Source: Myxococcus xanthus
GTDB taxonomy: Bacteria; Myxococcota; Myxococcia; Myxococcales; Myxococcaceae
Length of the DNA stretch: 64,000 bases
Direction of reading: 5' to 3'
Assembly (NCBI RefSeq): GCF_006402735.1
Contig: NZ_CP017174.1
Coordinates: 5,645,001-5,709,000 of the forward strand
The notes below the pieces were generated by a model. It was not told the origin of the DNA. It did not search any database and worked only from the letters and a program-made list of their open reading frames with translations. Each line of letters begins with the position of its first letter. The first letter of the stretch is position 1. Shown here piece by piece: positions 16,225 to 25,600 of the stretch. The position numbers were made by a program, and so were the translations under genes.

Positions 16225-18486
16225 ATGAACATGGCTGACGACGGCAGGGGGCAGCGCGCGCCGGGTGCCGGGACTTTCCGGGGGCAATCCGCCGCTTCAG
16301 GACAGGCTGGGACCCGGTCTGGTGACGTGTCGGAGGATCCAGGCAATTGGGGCGATCCACCGCCCGGCCACCCCGCGGCAGGAATTGGACCGTTCAGGCC
16401 AGGGGCGAGGCCCACCAACGGGCCCACACGCCCCGCCCCCATGCCGGGCCTGGGCGTTGGCCGGCCGCCGCCCGAGAAGAATGGTCAGCACCGCGCTGTC
16501 CCCGCGGCGGCAGCACCTGTCATGAATGGCAAGGCCCCTGGGCCCGTGTCCCCGCGGGAGCCTGACGGTGAGGTCGTTCGACCGACCCCAACGAAGACGC
16601 TGAACGAGCTCGACGAACTCAGGAACCAGGCCCATACCGGTCCCCAGGTGGATCCAGAGCTGGCGGCGGCGGTGGGTTTCACCCACTTCGACGTCACATC
16701 CAGCCAGGACAACCTCATCACCGTGCTGCTCACGCGTGAGGATTTGCACCTGCTCGCGTCCCAGACGCTGGTCCGGGTGAGGTCGAGGGAGGACAACCGC
16801 GCCTACCTGGGCGTCGTCGTGCGGGGCCCCTTCGCGGAACCGAACGCGGTGCCCGCCAACTCCACCATGGCCATTGGCGTGGTCACCCACGGCAAGAAGC
16901 TGGCGTACACATTCGACTATCACGGGCGTGCGGAGATTGAGATTGTCGGAGAGGAGGTCGAAGGCACGCTGAAGCCTCCCCGCTTCCGGCCCCGGCCGCA
17001 GAGCCCCGTCTTCCTGCTCGACGAGGCGGAGAGCGCTCGCGTGCTGGGCGTCGGCGGCGACATGTGCCTGGGGCTGGTGGTCGGGTACGAAAAGATGGAG
17101 GCCCGGCTCAATCCCCGGGACAAATCCATCCTTCCACGCCACACGGGCATCATCGGAACGACGGGCGGCGGCAAGTCCACCACGGTGGCCACGCTCATCC
17201 ACCGAGCCCAGGCGGATGGCATCGCGACCATCGTCTTCGACGTGGAGGGTGAATACACGCACGTGGACCAGCCCACGGACCATGCCGCCATGCTCGAGGC
17301 GCTCAAGCGGCGAGGCCAGCGTCCGCAGGGCGTCAAGGACTTGCACATCCACCACCTCACCGGGCGCGACAGCCTCAATCCGCGACACCGGAACAAGCAC
17401 TCGTTCTCGCTCAAGTTCTCCAGCCTGTCTCCGTACGCGCTCGCCGAGATTCTCGACATGTCGGACGCACAGCAGGAGCGGTTCCTCAAGGCCTACGACG
17501 TCACCAAGCTCTTGCTCGAAGACTTCAACATCTACCCGCAGACGGAAGAAGAGCGCCGCCAGGTCCTCGACGTGGACGAGTTGTCCACGGGCTTTCCCCA
17601 CATGACCATCGACCACGTGCTGGACGTGGTCAGCGCGTACATCTACAGCCTCAGTGACGAAGGCAAATCGGAGACGCGCGGTAAATCACGTGCCACCCCT
17701 CGGAAGCAGGCGTCCCTTCTCGAAGAGAACGACGACGCGGAGGCCGACCCGGACGTCACCGCCAAGGCGCCATCGCGCGGACTGATGCTGCGCACCGAGT
17801 TCAAGAGCAACTTCGGCCGGGTCATGGCGCGCGTCATGGCCCAGAGCAGCCGGCACGAAATCAGCTGGAAGGCCCTGGCCAGCAAACTCCACCGACTGCG
17901 GCGCCTGGGCATCTTCGACGTGGGTAGCGAGCAAGGCGTGGCCTATGAGTCCATGCTCACGCCCGGGCGCGTTTCCGTCATCGACCTGTCGGACACGGAC
18001 TCACCGCAGCTCAACAACCTGGTCATCGCAGACATCCTGCGAGGCCTCCAGGAAGCGCAGGAGCGACGCTACGAGCGGGCCAACGCGAAGGACCAATCGG
18101 TCACGCCGGTCCTCATCATCATCGAAGAGGCCCACGAGTTCCTCTCCGCGAACCGCATTGCCCAGATGCCCGTGCTCTTCGAGCAGGTGGCGAAGATTGC
18201 CAAGCGGGGCCGCAAGCGCTGGATGGGGCTCGTCTTCGTCACCCAGCTTCCGCAGCACCTGCCCAACGAGGTGCTGGGCCTCATCAACAACTTCGTCATC
18301 CACAAGATCGCCGACAGCTCTGTCATCTCGCGCATGCAGAAAACCGCGGGCAGCATCGACGAGAGCCTCTGGAACCGGGTGTCGCGGTTGGCCCCCGGTC
18401 AGGCGCTGGTGTCGTTCAGCAACTTCACCCGGCCGCTGATGGTCGCGGTGGACCCCGCACCGGTGAAGCGGCTGCTGGTGGAGTGA
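16225..18486 (+). CDS. HerA/FtsK-like hexameric ATPase (DUF87)
   Basis: A 753-residue predicted DNA-translocating ATPase. Residues 1-120 are Pro/Gly-rich and probably disordered, which is unusual for HerA. Residues ~150-260 have HAS-barrel character (VRVRSREDNRAYLGVVV). Walker A is GTTGGGKST at 311-319. Walker B is VLIIIEEAHEF near 629-639, and a late FVTQLPQHLPNEVLG resembles the sensor/arginine region. HerA pumps duplex DNA with a ring-bound partner nuclease (NurA in archaea; SIR2, DUF4297 and others in bacterial defence). The adjacent 395-residue protein is the obvious partner. The start has AGGGGG just upstream. An imperfect hairpin follows the stop. Confidence 0.88.
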   Translation: MNMADDGRGQRAPGAGTFRGQSAASGQAGTRSGDVSEDPGNWGDPPPGHPAAGIGPFRPGARPTNGPTRPAPMPGLGVGRPPPEKNGQHRAVPAAAAPVMNGKAPGPVSPREPDGEVVRPTPTKTLNELDELRNQAHTGPQVDPELAAAVGFTHFDVTSSQDNLITVLLTREDLHLLASQTLVRVRSREDNRAYLGVVVRGPFAEPNAVPANSTMAIGVVTHGKKLAYTFDYHGRAEIEIVGEEVEGTLKPPRFRPRPQSPVFLLDEAESARVLGVGGDMCLGLVVGYEKMEARLNPRDKSILPRHTGIIGTTGGGKSTTVATLIHRAQADGIATIVFDVEGEYTHVDQPTDHAAMLEALKRRGQRPQGVKDLHIHHLTGRDSLNPRHRNKHSFSLKFSSLSPYALAEILDMSDAQQERFLKAYDVTKLLLEDFNIYPQTEEERRQVLDVDELSTGFPHMTIDHVLDVVSAYIYSLSDEGKSETRGKSRATPRKQASLLEENDDAEADPDVTAKAPSRGLMLRTEFKSNFGRVMARVMAQSSRHEISWKALASKLHRLRRLGIFDVGSEQGVAYESMLTPGRVSVIDLSDTDSPQLNNLVIADILRGLQEAQERRYERANAKDQSVTPVLIIIEEAHEFLSANRIAQMPVLFEQVAKIAKRGRKRWMGLVFVTQLPQHLPNEVLGLINNFVIHKIADSSVISRMQKTAGSIDESLWNRVSRLAPGQALVSFSNFTRPLMVAVDPAPVKRLLVE

Positions 18487-18505
18487 CACGCGCCCCGCGT
18501 TTCAT

Positions 18506-18531
18506 CCCCCTGACACCTTGGGTGCGGGGGG
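18506..18531 (+). terminator. Imperfect hairpin after HerA gene
   Basis: CCCCC and GGGGG arms enclose an inner CACC/GGTG stem. It begins 20 bases after the HerA stop and has no U-tract, so it is a weak candidate for the operon end. Confidence 0.3.
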
Positions 18532-18568
18532 ACTGGACGCGAGGGCCAGCCCTGGCCAGATAGCGGAC

Positions 18569-18871
18569 ATGAACCGACGCATGAAGGCCGCGCTCGCGGT
18601 CGTGGCCCCGCTGCTCCTCCCGGCATGCAGCGGAACCTCCGACGATGACGGCGATGCCTGCGCACAGGTGCGGGTGTTCGCTCGGCCTGCATCGGGCGAC
18701 GCCGAGTGCCGGAGCTTCGCGACGCCGTGCGACGTGCCGCAGGGGTACGTCGAATGCTGCGGTGGGTTCCATGGCGATTGCGTGTCGACGGGGACACGAT
18801 GCGTGGATGACCCGCTGGATGCCTGCTCGCCTGGTTCGGGAGCCAAGGACTGCCCCGGCATCTGCCAGTGA
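18569..18871 (+). CDS. Small Cys-rich lipoprotein
   Basis: A 100-residue protein starting at the ATG at 18569. A lipoprotein signal ends LLLPAC (Cys20) and is followed by an acidic SDDDGD spacer, suggesting outer-membrane or surface attachment. The mature part has about nine further Cys (including ECRS, ECCGG, CPGIC) and could form a small disulfide-bonded fold. No recognised family. It lies just after the HerA operon but in a different frame context, with no sign of co-function. Confidence 0.65.
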   Translation: MNRRMKAALAVVAPLLLPACSGTSDDDGDACAQVRVFARPASGDAECRSFATPCDVPQGYVECCGGFHGDCVSTGTRCVDDPLDACSPGSGAKDCPGICQ

Positions 18872-18887
18872 CGCCGGGCGAGGGAGA

Positions 18888-19040
18888 CTACGCCTTCTTG
18901 TTCTTCTCGCCGGAGGACCTCGACGCGTCCTGCCCCTCCCTCTTCCGGTAGCCCCAGGTGGAGCTCCACATGCCGGGCCCAGTGAAAATCACGGTGATGA
19001 GCGTCATCACCGCTGCGCCAATCAGAATCTCGATCACCAT
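18888..19040 (-). CDS. Small single-pass membrane protein
   Basis: A 50-residue ORF on the minus strand. Residues 1-20 are one strongly hydrophobic helix (VIEILIGAAVMTLITVIF), and the tail is polar and Lys-rich (ending GEKNKKA), predicted cytoplasmic. The ATG at 19040 is preceded by a good GGAGGGG ribosome site nine bases away. Codon third positions are GC-rich as in the neighbouring genes, supporting a real gene. It converges on the lipoprotein gene (16 bases between stops). Function unknown. Confidence 0.55.
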   Translation of the reverse strand: MVIEILIGAAVMTLITVIFTGPGMWSSTWGYRKREGQDASRSSGEKNKKA

Positions 19041-19220
19041 GCCGCGCACTCCCCTCCGCACAAACTGTCCGTACGGTAATCTCGAAACCCACCGCCGTGC
19101 GTTGTCATGTCGTAACGCTCAGCAGGAAGCAATGCGCGTGAGATAAGGACGCCTCCTAGCGACGCTGCGCCCCGCCTGCCTGCCCGCGCCAGGGCCGCGA
19201 TGGGGTAGTCTCACGGCCCC

Positions 19221-20210
19221 ATGTCACGCCCCCTTCCTCCTGCGTCGCGGGACCGCAATCGCCTCCGCGCCGCTGCCCTGCTGGCCGCCCTCTTGTCGCT
19301 GTCCGCCTGCGAGGGGCGTGGAACACCACCGGGGCCGGATGAACCGTGTGTCGGGGCTGCCTGTGTACCGCAGCAACCGCCCGACACCGCGCTCGAAGGC
19401 AGCGTGCGCATCGCGGCCTTCAACGTGCAGCGGCTCTTTGACACGGTGTGCGACTCCAGTGAGTGCGGCGGCAGCAACTACGAGGCGCTGCCCACCCCCT
19501 CCGAGTTCGGCCTCCAGGCGGACCGGCTCGCGTCCGCCATCTCGCGACTGAACGCCGACGTGGTGCTGTTGGCAGAGGTGGAAACCCAGGCCTCGCTCGA
19601 CGCGCTCACGTCACGGCTCCCCCGCTTCGGCTATTCAGAACTGGGCGAGACGGGCGCACCGGCGTCCGTGGACGTGGCCGTCCTCTCCGTTCACCCCATC
19701 ACCGACGTCCGCGGGCATCGGGAACGCACGCTGTGGCGCCCGGATGGCTCCGCCACCCGGTTCTCCCGCGAGTTGCTGGAGGTCCACCTGGACGTGGACG
19801 GGAAGAAGGTCATCGTCTTCTCCGCGCACTTCCGCTCCAAGTCCAACGACGACGCCGGGCGCCGCTTCGCCGAGGCCGTGGCGACGCGGGACGTCGTCGC
19901 GGGCGCGGCCCAGGCGGCTCCAGACGCGCTGGTCATCCTTGGGGGAGACCTCAACGACGTACCGGGCTCGGAGCCCATCACCGCGCTGGAGCGCGACGGC
20001 GCGCTGCTGCGCGTCTCCAGCGACCGGCCGGACAGCGAGACGTGGACGTATGCCTACCGCGGCGACCTCCAGGCCATCGACCACCTGTACCTGGCGCGCG
20101 GCGGGGGCTCGTATGTGCCCGGCTCGTTCCGCACGGCGAGGGACCCACGGGGCGGCTATGGCGGGTCAGACCACGCCGCCGTGTACGCGGACTTCCTGCC
20201 CGTGCCCTGA
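19221..20210 (+). CDS. Endonuclease/exonuclease/phosphatase-family lipoprotein
   Basis: A 329-residue exported protein. The lipobox ends LSLSAC (Cys30). The EEP fold motifs appear in order: AAFNVQRLF (~70), LLAEVE (metal-binding Glu, ~117), SAHFRSK (~197), GGDLND (~236) and the closing GGSDHAAVYADF with its catalytic His. It probably hydrolyses phosphodiester or phosphomonoester bonds outside the cytoplasm, possibly extracellular DNA in a predator (inference). Substrate cannot be told from sequence. Monocistronic. Confidence 0.82.
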   Translation: MSRPLPPASRDRNRLRAAALLAALLSLSACEGRGTPPGPDEPCVGAACVPQQPPDTALEGSVRIAAFNVQRLFDTVCDSSECGGSNYEALPTPSEFGLQADRLASAISRLNADVVLLAEVETQASLDALTSRLPRFGYSELGETGAPASVDVAVLSVHPITDVRGHRERTLWRPDGSATRFSRELLEVHLDVDGKKVIVFSAHFRSKSNDDAGRRFAEAVATRDVVAGAAQAAPDALVILGGDLNDVPGSEPITALERDGALLRVSSDRPDSETWTYAYRGDLQAIDHLYLARGGGSYVPGSFRTARDPRGGYGGSDHAAVYADFLPVP

Positions 20211-20217
20211 GGCCGGC

Positions 20218-20754
20218 TCAGGCCGTCGCGGGAATGGCCTGGATGTCGAGCTCGAGATCGATCTTCTCGCTGACGAGCCAGCCGCCATTGTCGAGCGTCT
20301 TGTTCCAGCGGATGCCGTAGTCGGTGCGGTTGATGGTGGTGCGCGCAGAGTAGATGAGCCGCGAGTTGCCCCACGGGTCCCTCGACGTGCCGATGTGCCG
20401 GGCGTCGAAGGCCACGGGCTGCGTCACGTTGCGGATGGTGAGGTCACCCAGGAGACGGAAGCTGGCGCCGCCCGCGGGTTCGACCTTGGTGCCGCGGAAG
20501 GTGAGCCGGGGCGCGGCCTCGGCATCCAGGAAGTCTGGAGAACGCAGGTGCGCGTCCCGGTCTGTCGAGCCGGTGTAGATGCTCGCCGTTTCCACGGTCA
20601 TCTCGACTTCACCCTGAGTGGGCTGCTCGGGATTCACACGGAGGATTCCGGAGAAGCGCTCGAAGCGACCGTGGACCCGCGCCACCACCATGTGGCGCGC
20701 GACGAAGAGGATGGACGAGTGAGAAGCGTCGATGTTCCAGGTGCTGACAGACAT
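20218..20754 (-). CDS. YceI-family lipid-binding protein
   Basis: 178 residues starting MSVSTWNIDASHSS, the usual opening of cytoplasmic YceI proteins. The fold binds long isoprenoid or fatty chains in a lipocalin-like barrel. Family motifs seen: TWNIDASHS, the VHGRFERFSG stretch, LTIRNVTQPV and DYGIRWNK. No signal peptide is present. The start at 20754 lacks a ribosome site. An in-frame ATG at 20844 has GGAG five bases upstream and would add 30 residues, so the true start is open. Convergent with the EEP-family gene, 7 bases between stops. Confidence 0.8.
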   Translation of the reverse strand: MSVSTWNIDASHSSILFVARHMVVARVHGRFERFSGILRVNPEQPTQGEVEMTVETASIYTGSTDRDAHLRSPDFLDAEAAPRLTFRGTKVEPAGGASFRLLGDLTIRNVTQPVAFDARHIGTSRDPWGNSRLIYSARTTINRTDYGIRWNKTLDNGGWLVSEKIDLELDIQAIPATA

Positions 20755-21186
20755 GGGAGGGCGCTCGGCGGATGAGGGGGCGGGGAAAAACCGGTGCGCG
20801 CCGGGGGGCGCAAGCTGACCCTGCCTAGATAATGACCCACTCATTGAAACTCCATGCACACGGTGTGACGAAGCCGGATGCACGAGGAGCCGCGCGCGAA
20901 ACACGACAGTCTGGAACTTGCGATGGTTCCGTCTCACCCTTCCGCTTGAGCGCGTGTTGCGGGGAGTGGAGTGGACGTTCCTGCATCGCTCGCGTCGGCG
21001 GCCCTCGACCCAGCCCAGCCCCACCGGAACCCGCGTACCCCCGACTTCAAGTCGCTGTCATTTTGCGTGAAGCCTGAAACGGGGGGATTCTGCTTTCACG
21101 GTCAGGCCGGGGGGAGCCGTACCATGTGACAAGTGCTCCTTGCCGCACCGTGGCCACGCCGCCTCGTCTTGGAGCCACGTCATCGC
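20755..21186. other. Divergent intergenic region, YceI / radical SAM
   Basis: 432 bases with no supported gene. It must hold promoters for both flanking genes. I saw no strong -35/-10 pair or inverted repeat. An alternative YceI start at 20844 would use part of it. Confidence 0.5.
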
Positions 21187-22602
21187 ATGCGGATCGCTGT
21201 CATCGCCACGTACACGCACCCCACCCGGCTGCGCCTCAAAGAGCCCTCCATCATGCAGTCCTCCGTGCCGGAGCTCATCGCCGGCCTGTGCCCCCCGCAC
21301 GCGGAGGTGGAGATCTTCAACGAGAAGGAGTGCGACATCCCGATGGACCGCCACTGGGACCTCGTCTTCTTCTCCTATCTGCACTCCTTCTACGAGCACA
21401 CCAAGGTGCTCTCCACCCTCTTCCGACAGCGCGGCATGACGACGGTCGCCGGCGGCCGTCACGCCAGCTACTTCCCGGACGACGCCCAGCAGTACTTCGA
21501 CGCCGTCATCACCGGCGAGCCCGAGGCCAACGTGCCCGCGCTCATCGAGGACTTCGAGAAGGACAAGCTCCAGCCGCGCTACCAGCGCCCGCCACTGGGC
21601 CCCGCCGCCATCCGGCCCTACCGCTACGACCTCATCGACTTCACCCACAACAAGCTGCGCCTGCCCGGCATCGAGGCCTCACGCGGCTGCCCCTTCTCCT
21701 GCAACTTCTGCGTCCTCACCGGCAACGAGCGCTACCGCTATCGCCCCGTCGCCCACGTCATCGACGAAATCCAGCAGCACATGCACTGGAACCCCAACTT
21801 CATGGGGCTGATGGATGACGCCTTCGTATTCCTCGACAACAACCTCGGTGGCTCACCGAAATACCTGCGCGAGCTGTGCGAGGCCCTCATCCCGCTCAAG
21901 AAGACGTGGGGCTGCGCCCTCACCTTCAACGTCCTCAAGGACGAGTCGCTGGTGAAGCTGATGGCCAAGGCGGGCTGCCGCTACGTCTACACCGGCCTGG
22001 AGTCCCTCAACCCCGACTCCATCAAGGCCATGAACAAGGGCCAGAACAAGCTGAGCGAAGTGGACGCCGTCATCCGCCGCGTCTTCTCCGCCGGCATCCT
22101 GTTGTCCTTCGGCCTCATCGTGGGCTCGGACGGAGACACCAACGCGTACCTGGAGAAGCTCCCCGAGTACCTCTCCGACCTCCAGTACTTCTCCGTCACC
22201 TTCCTGGGCATCGTCTGTCCCTACCCGGAGACGCCCTTCTTCCGTGAGCTCCAGGCGGAGAACCGCCTGCTGCCGGGCACCTTGAGCCGCGACTACGACG
22301 GCTACACGCTCTGCCACCGTCCCAAGAACCTGGACACATCGGAGGTGGTGGAGCACTTCCACCGGCTCTGCGCGCAGCTCGGCAGCCTGCCGAACATCGC
22401 CCGCCACTACTGGTCCAAGCTCACGATGAGCGACATGCCCCGGTACAAGCAGACCATCCTCTTCTCCGGGCCCGAAATCGTGAGCATCCGAAACCCGGTG
22501 AGGAACACGGCACGGCGCTACATCGCCGGGCAGGACGCCTTGGAGTACTGGGACACGCAGCAGATGGCCCAGCTTGGCCTTCAGCCGCAGCGGCTCACGT
22601 GA
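21187..22602 (+). CDS. B12-binding-type radical SAM protein
   Basis: A 471-residue enzyme. Residues ~1-130 look like a cobalamin-binding Rossmann domain (MRIAVIATYTHP, then LVFFSYLHS, VAGGRHASYFPDD and ITGEPE). The radical SAM core begins EASRGCPFSCNFC, with cluster Cys168, 172 and 175 in CxxxCxxC spacing. Downstream elements FMGLMDDAFVFLD and YVYTGLESLNPDSIKAMNK are typical of the B12 subfamily (methylthiotransferase or methyltransferase-like). The substrate is unknown, and no RiPP precursor is adjacent. The start at 21187 opens the Rossmann strand directly; an earlier in-frame ATG at 21133 adds an unconserved-looking tail. The stop overlaps the convergent cyclase gene by eight bases. Confidence 0.85.
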   Translation: MRIAVIATYTHPTRLRLKEPSIMQSSVPELIAGLCPPHAEVEIFNEKECDIPMDRHWDLVFFSYLHSFYEHTKVLSTLFRQRGMTTVAGGRHASYFPDDAQQYFDAVITGEPEANVPALIEDFEKDKLQPRYQRPPLGPAAIRPYRYDLIDFTHNKLRLPGIEASRGCPFSCNFCVLTGNERYRYRPVAHVIDEIQQHMHWNPNFMGLMDDAFVFLDNNLGGSPKYLRELCEALIPLKKTWGCALTFNVLKDESLVKLMAKAGCRYVYTGLESLNPDSIKAMNKGQNKLSEVDAVIRRVFSAGILLSFGLIVGSDGDTNAYLEKLPEYLSDLQYFSVTFLGIVCPYPETPFFRELQAENRLLPGTLSRDYDGYTLCHRPKNLDTSEVVEHFHRLCAQLGSLPNIARHYWSKLTMSDMPRYKQTILFSGPEIVSIRNPVRNTARRYIAGQDALEYWDTQQMAQLGLQPQRLT

Positions 22603-25600
22603 GCGCCGCCGCCAGCATCGGCGCCGTATCCTGAGGACCGGACTCCAGTCGCTCCACCCGCCGCAGCTCCGCCTGCGCATCGATGGCGGTGAAGATGTCA
22701 CGCGCGCGGGCGAGCAACGCCGTGCGCCGGTGAGGCAACGCCGCCGCCGCGTCCAGGTAGCCCACGCCCGTCTCCCAGCGGTTGGGCGTGGCCTCCAGCA
22801 CCTTGAGCGCGCGGTCGAACAACGGCTCCGCGGCCTTCGCGCCCCGCTCGAGCGCCTTCGCACGCGCCATCACCCGCATGGCCGGGCCGCGCAGGTACGG
22901 ATAGAGCGCCCCCAACGCTCGCGCCTTGAGCGCGCAGCGGCGGTAGAGGGCCCACAGCTGCTCGCGCGGCACGGAGACGGCCCCCTGCTCCAGCGCGAAG
23001 AGCGCGCCCTCCGCCGCGTCCACGAGTCCAATCTGGAGGAAGGGCACCAGCACGTGGTAGCGCCACAGCGCCTCGTCGGCGCGCACCGCCATCAGCGCCG
23101 CTTCCTCCACCTGGTGCTCGCGCACCGCCACGTTGACCAGGTGATTCAGGCTGGCGCACTGGTTGGCCAGGTCCTGTACGTCGATGCTGATGCGCAGGCC
23201 TTCCTCCAGCTCCGCGCACAGCTCGCCCACGTCCCCGTCGCCACGCAGGTAGCGGCACATGGGGACCCACGCGTGCGACCACCCCTGATGCATCAACGCG
23301 TTGAGTTCCACGCCCACGCGGCCCATCTCGAGGTACGCACGCTCCGCATCCTCGAAGCGCGAGGCCATGAACTGGCTGGTGGCCAGCATCATCAGGCCCG
23401 TCTGCACCTCCCACATGTCCCCCACCTGCCGCAGCAGCGCCACCGCCTGCTCGCCGTACTCCGTGGCGCGGGCCTGCGCGTTGGTGAAGATGGACTGCGT
23501 GGCCAGCCGGCTCAGCGCCACGCCCTCCGCCGCCGTATCCCGTGAGCGCCGCGCATGCTCCAGCGCGCGCTGGCACCAGTACCCCGATCGCCCCACCATC
23601 CCCGAGCCGAACAGCAGCGAGCCGTAGTAGCTGGTCGCCAGGCTCAGGCCGTACTCACTGCGCGAGCGCTCCGCCATTGTCGTGGCCACCAGCGTGGCCC
23701 AGGTGAGCTTCCCGATGTCCGCGAAGTAGTAGATCTTGATGAGCGAGATGAGCGTGGACAGCTGCTTCAAGTACAGCGGCAGCCGCGCGCCCAGTGGCCG
23801 CACCAGCCAGGGGAACAGGCCGTAGAGCAGGTGCAGCCCCATGGCCAGCACCGAGCGCAGCACCAGCGCCGCCATGCTCCGCGGCATCGTGCGCCCCATG
23901 AGCTCCAGCGCCGTCTCCAGCTCCTGGATGGCGCGCTTCGACTCGCCCTTCTCCTGGTGGGCCCGGCCCAGGCCCAGGTGAATCTCCGCGCGGCGCGGCA
24001 CCTGCTCCTCGTCCGCCAGGCACTGCTCGAACATGAGGATGGCGCCCGCGTAGTTGCCCGCGTTGAGCAGCGTCTCCGCCAACTCCTTCATCACGACGTG
24101 CGTCTTGCGCAGGACCTCCTCCGGGTCCAACGCCACGGTGCCACCCAGAATCTCCATGGCCCGGTTGTAGTGGTGGACGGCGTCGTCGTTGGCGTACTGC
24201 TCGCGCGCGCTGCGCGCCGCCATCAGCGTGTACTCCAGGCCCTTCACCTCGTCGTTTCCCGCCAGCGAGTGGTAGGCCAGGATTCCCGCCGACTTGACGG
24301 GGTTGTCCCCGGCGCGGGCCTCGATGAAGCGCGCCATGCGCCGGTGCAGGTCCTCGCGCGCGGACACCAGCAGCGTGGTGTACGCCACGTCGCGGATGAC
24401 GATGTGCTTGAAGATGCAGGTGAAGGGCTCCTCCAGTTCCAGGAGGATGAGCCCCAGCCGCGTCAGCGTGTCGATGGCCTCGCGAATCCGCTCCGGGGAC
24501 ACCGAGCCGGGCGCCAGCGCGGCCACCGCCTCCAGCGTGAAGATGCGGCCCACCACGGAGGCCACGCGCACCACCAGCTTCTCCGTCTCCGTGAGCAGGT
24601 CGATGCGCGCCAGCACCACATCCTGGATGGAGTCCGGCAGCTCCAGCCCCTGCAGGCTGCGCTTGAGTTCCAACCGCTCCGCGCCCGGCGCCACCGGTCC
24701 CAGGTAGCCCTTCTCCACCATGCCCTGGACGATGGACTCGGTGAAGAACGGGTTGCCCTGCACCTTGGCCAGCAGCAGGTCCTCCAGCGCCGTGTCCGGC
24801 GTCTCCATGCGCAGGTGCAGCCGCAGCAGCGCCCGCGTGTCCTCGTCATCCAGGCTGGACAAGTCCAACCATCGCAGCCCGGGCAACCCCTTGAGGCTCT
24901 TGAGGTGCACGCCCGGCCGCATCGTCACCAGCAGCGTCACCCGCAGCGGGGACAGCCGCGCGGCGACGTACTCGATGAGGTCGACGGAGATGTTGTCGGC
25001 CCAGTGCAGATCCTCGAAGAAGAGCAGCACCGGCGCCTGGCGCGACAGCTTCTCCAGGAGCTGGAGGATGATCTGGAAGAGCTTCTGATTCTTCCGCCGG
25101 GCATCCAGGTCGCGCGTGAGGGACGACTCCTCCACGTGCAGCCCCAGGATGCCCGCGAGCACGGGTATCCATTCCGGTCCCGTGTCCTCCAGGCCCGCGA
25201 AGCCCTGGCGCAGCCGGGACAGCTGCGTCTCCACGTCGTCGCCTTCGTGCAGGCCGAAGAGCTGGACCAGCACCTCCTTCCACGGGAAGAAGGGCGTGAA
25301 CATCTCGTACGAGTAGCAGATGCCGTAGAGGCTGTGGGCCCCCCGCGCCTCCGCCACCTCCACCACCTTCGCGCCCAGCCGCGACTTGCCGATGCCCGCT
25401 TCGCCCGACACCACGCAGATGCGGCCGTGGCCCTCCAGCGATTCGTCGACGGCCTGGCGCAGCGCCTCCACCTCGCGCTGCCGGCCGACGATGTCTCCCT
25501 TGCCCTTGAGGAACAGGCTGCGGCGCACCTCCGCCGACAGTCGGTAGACAGGCACCGCGCGTGACACGCCCTTGAGCCGCGCATCCTCCACGAACTCGGT

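Noticed and set aside
23555-25564. 669-codon plus-strand frame opposite the cyclase
   Set aside because: Antisense to the ATPase and TPR region; repetitive Arg/Gln/His composition.
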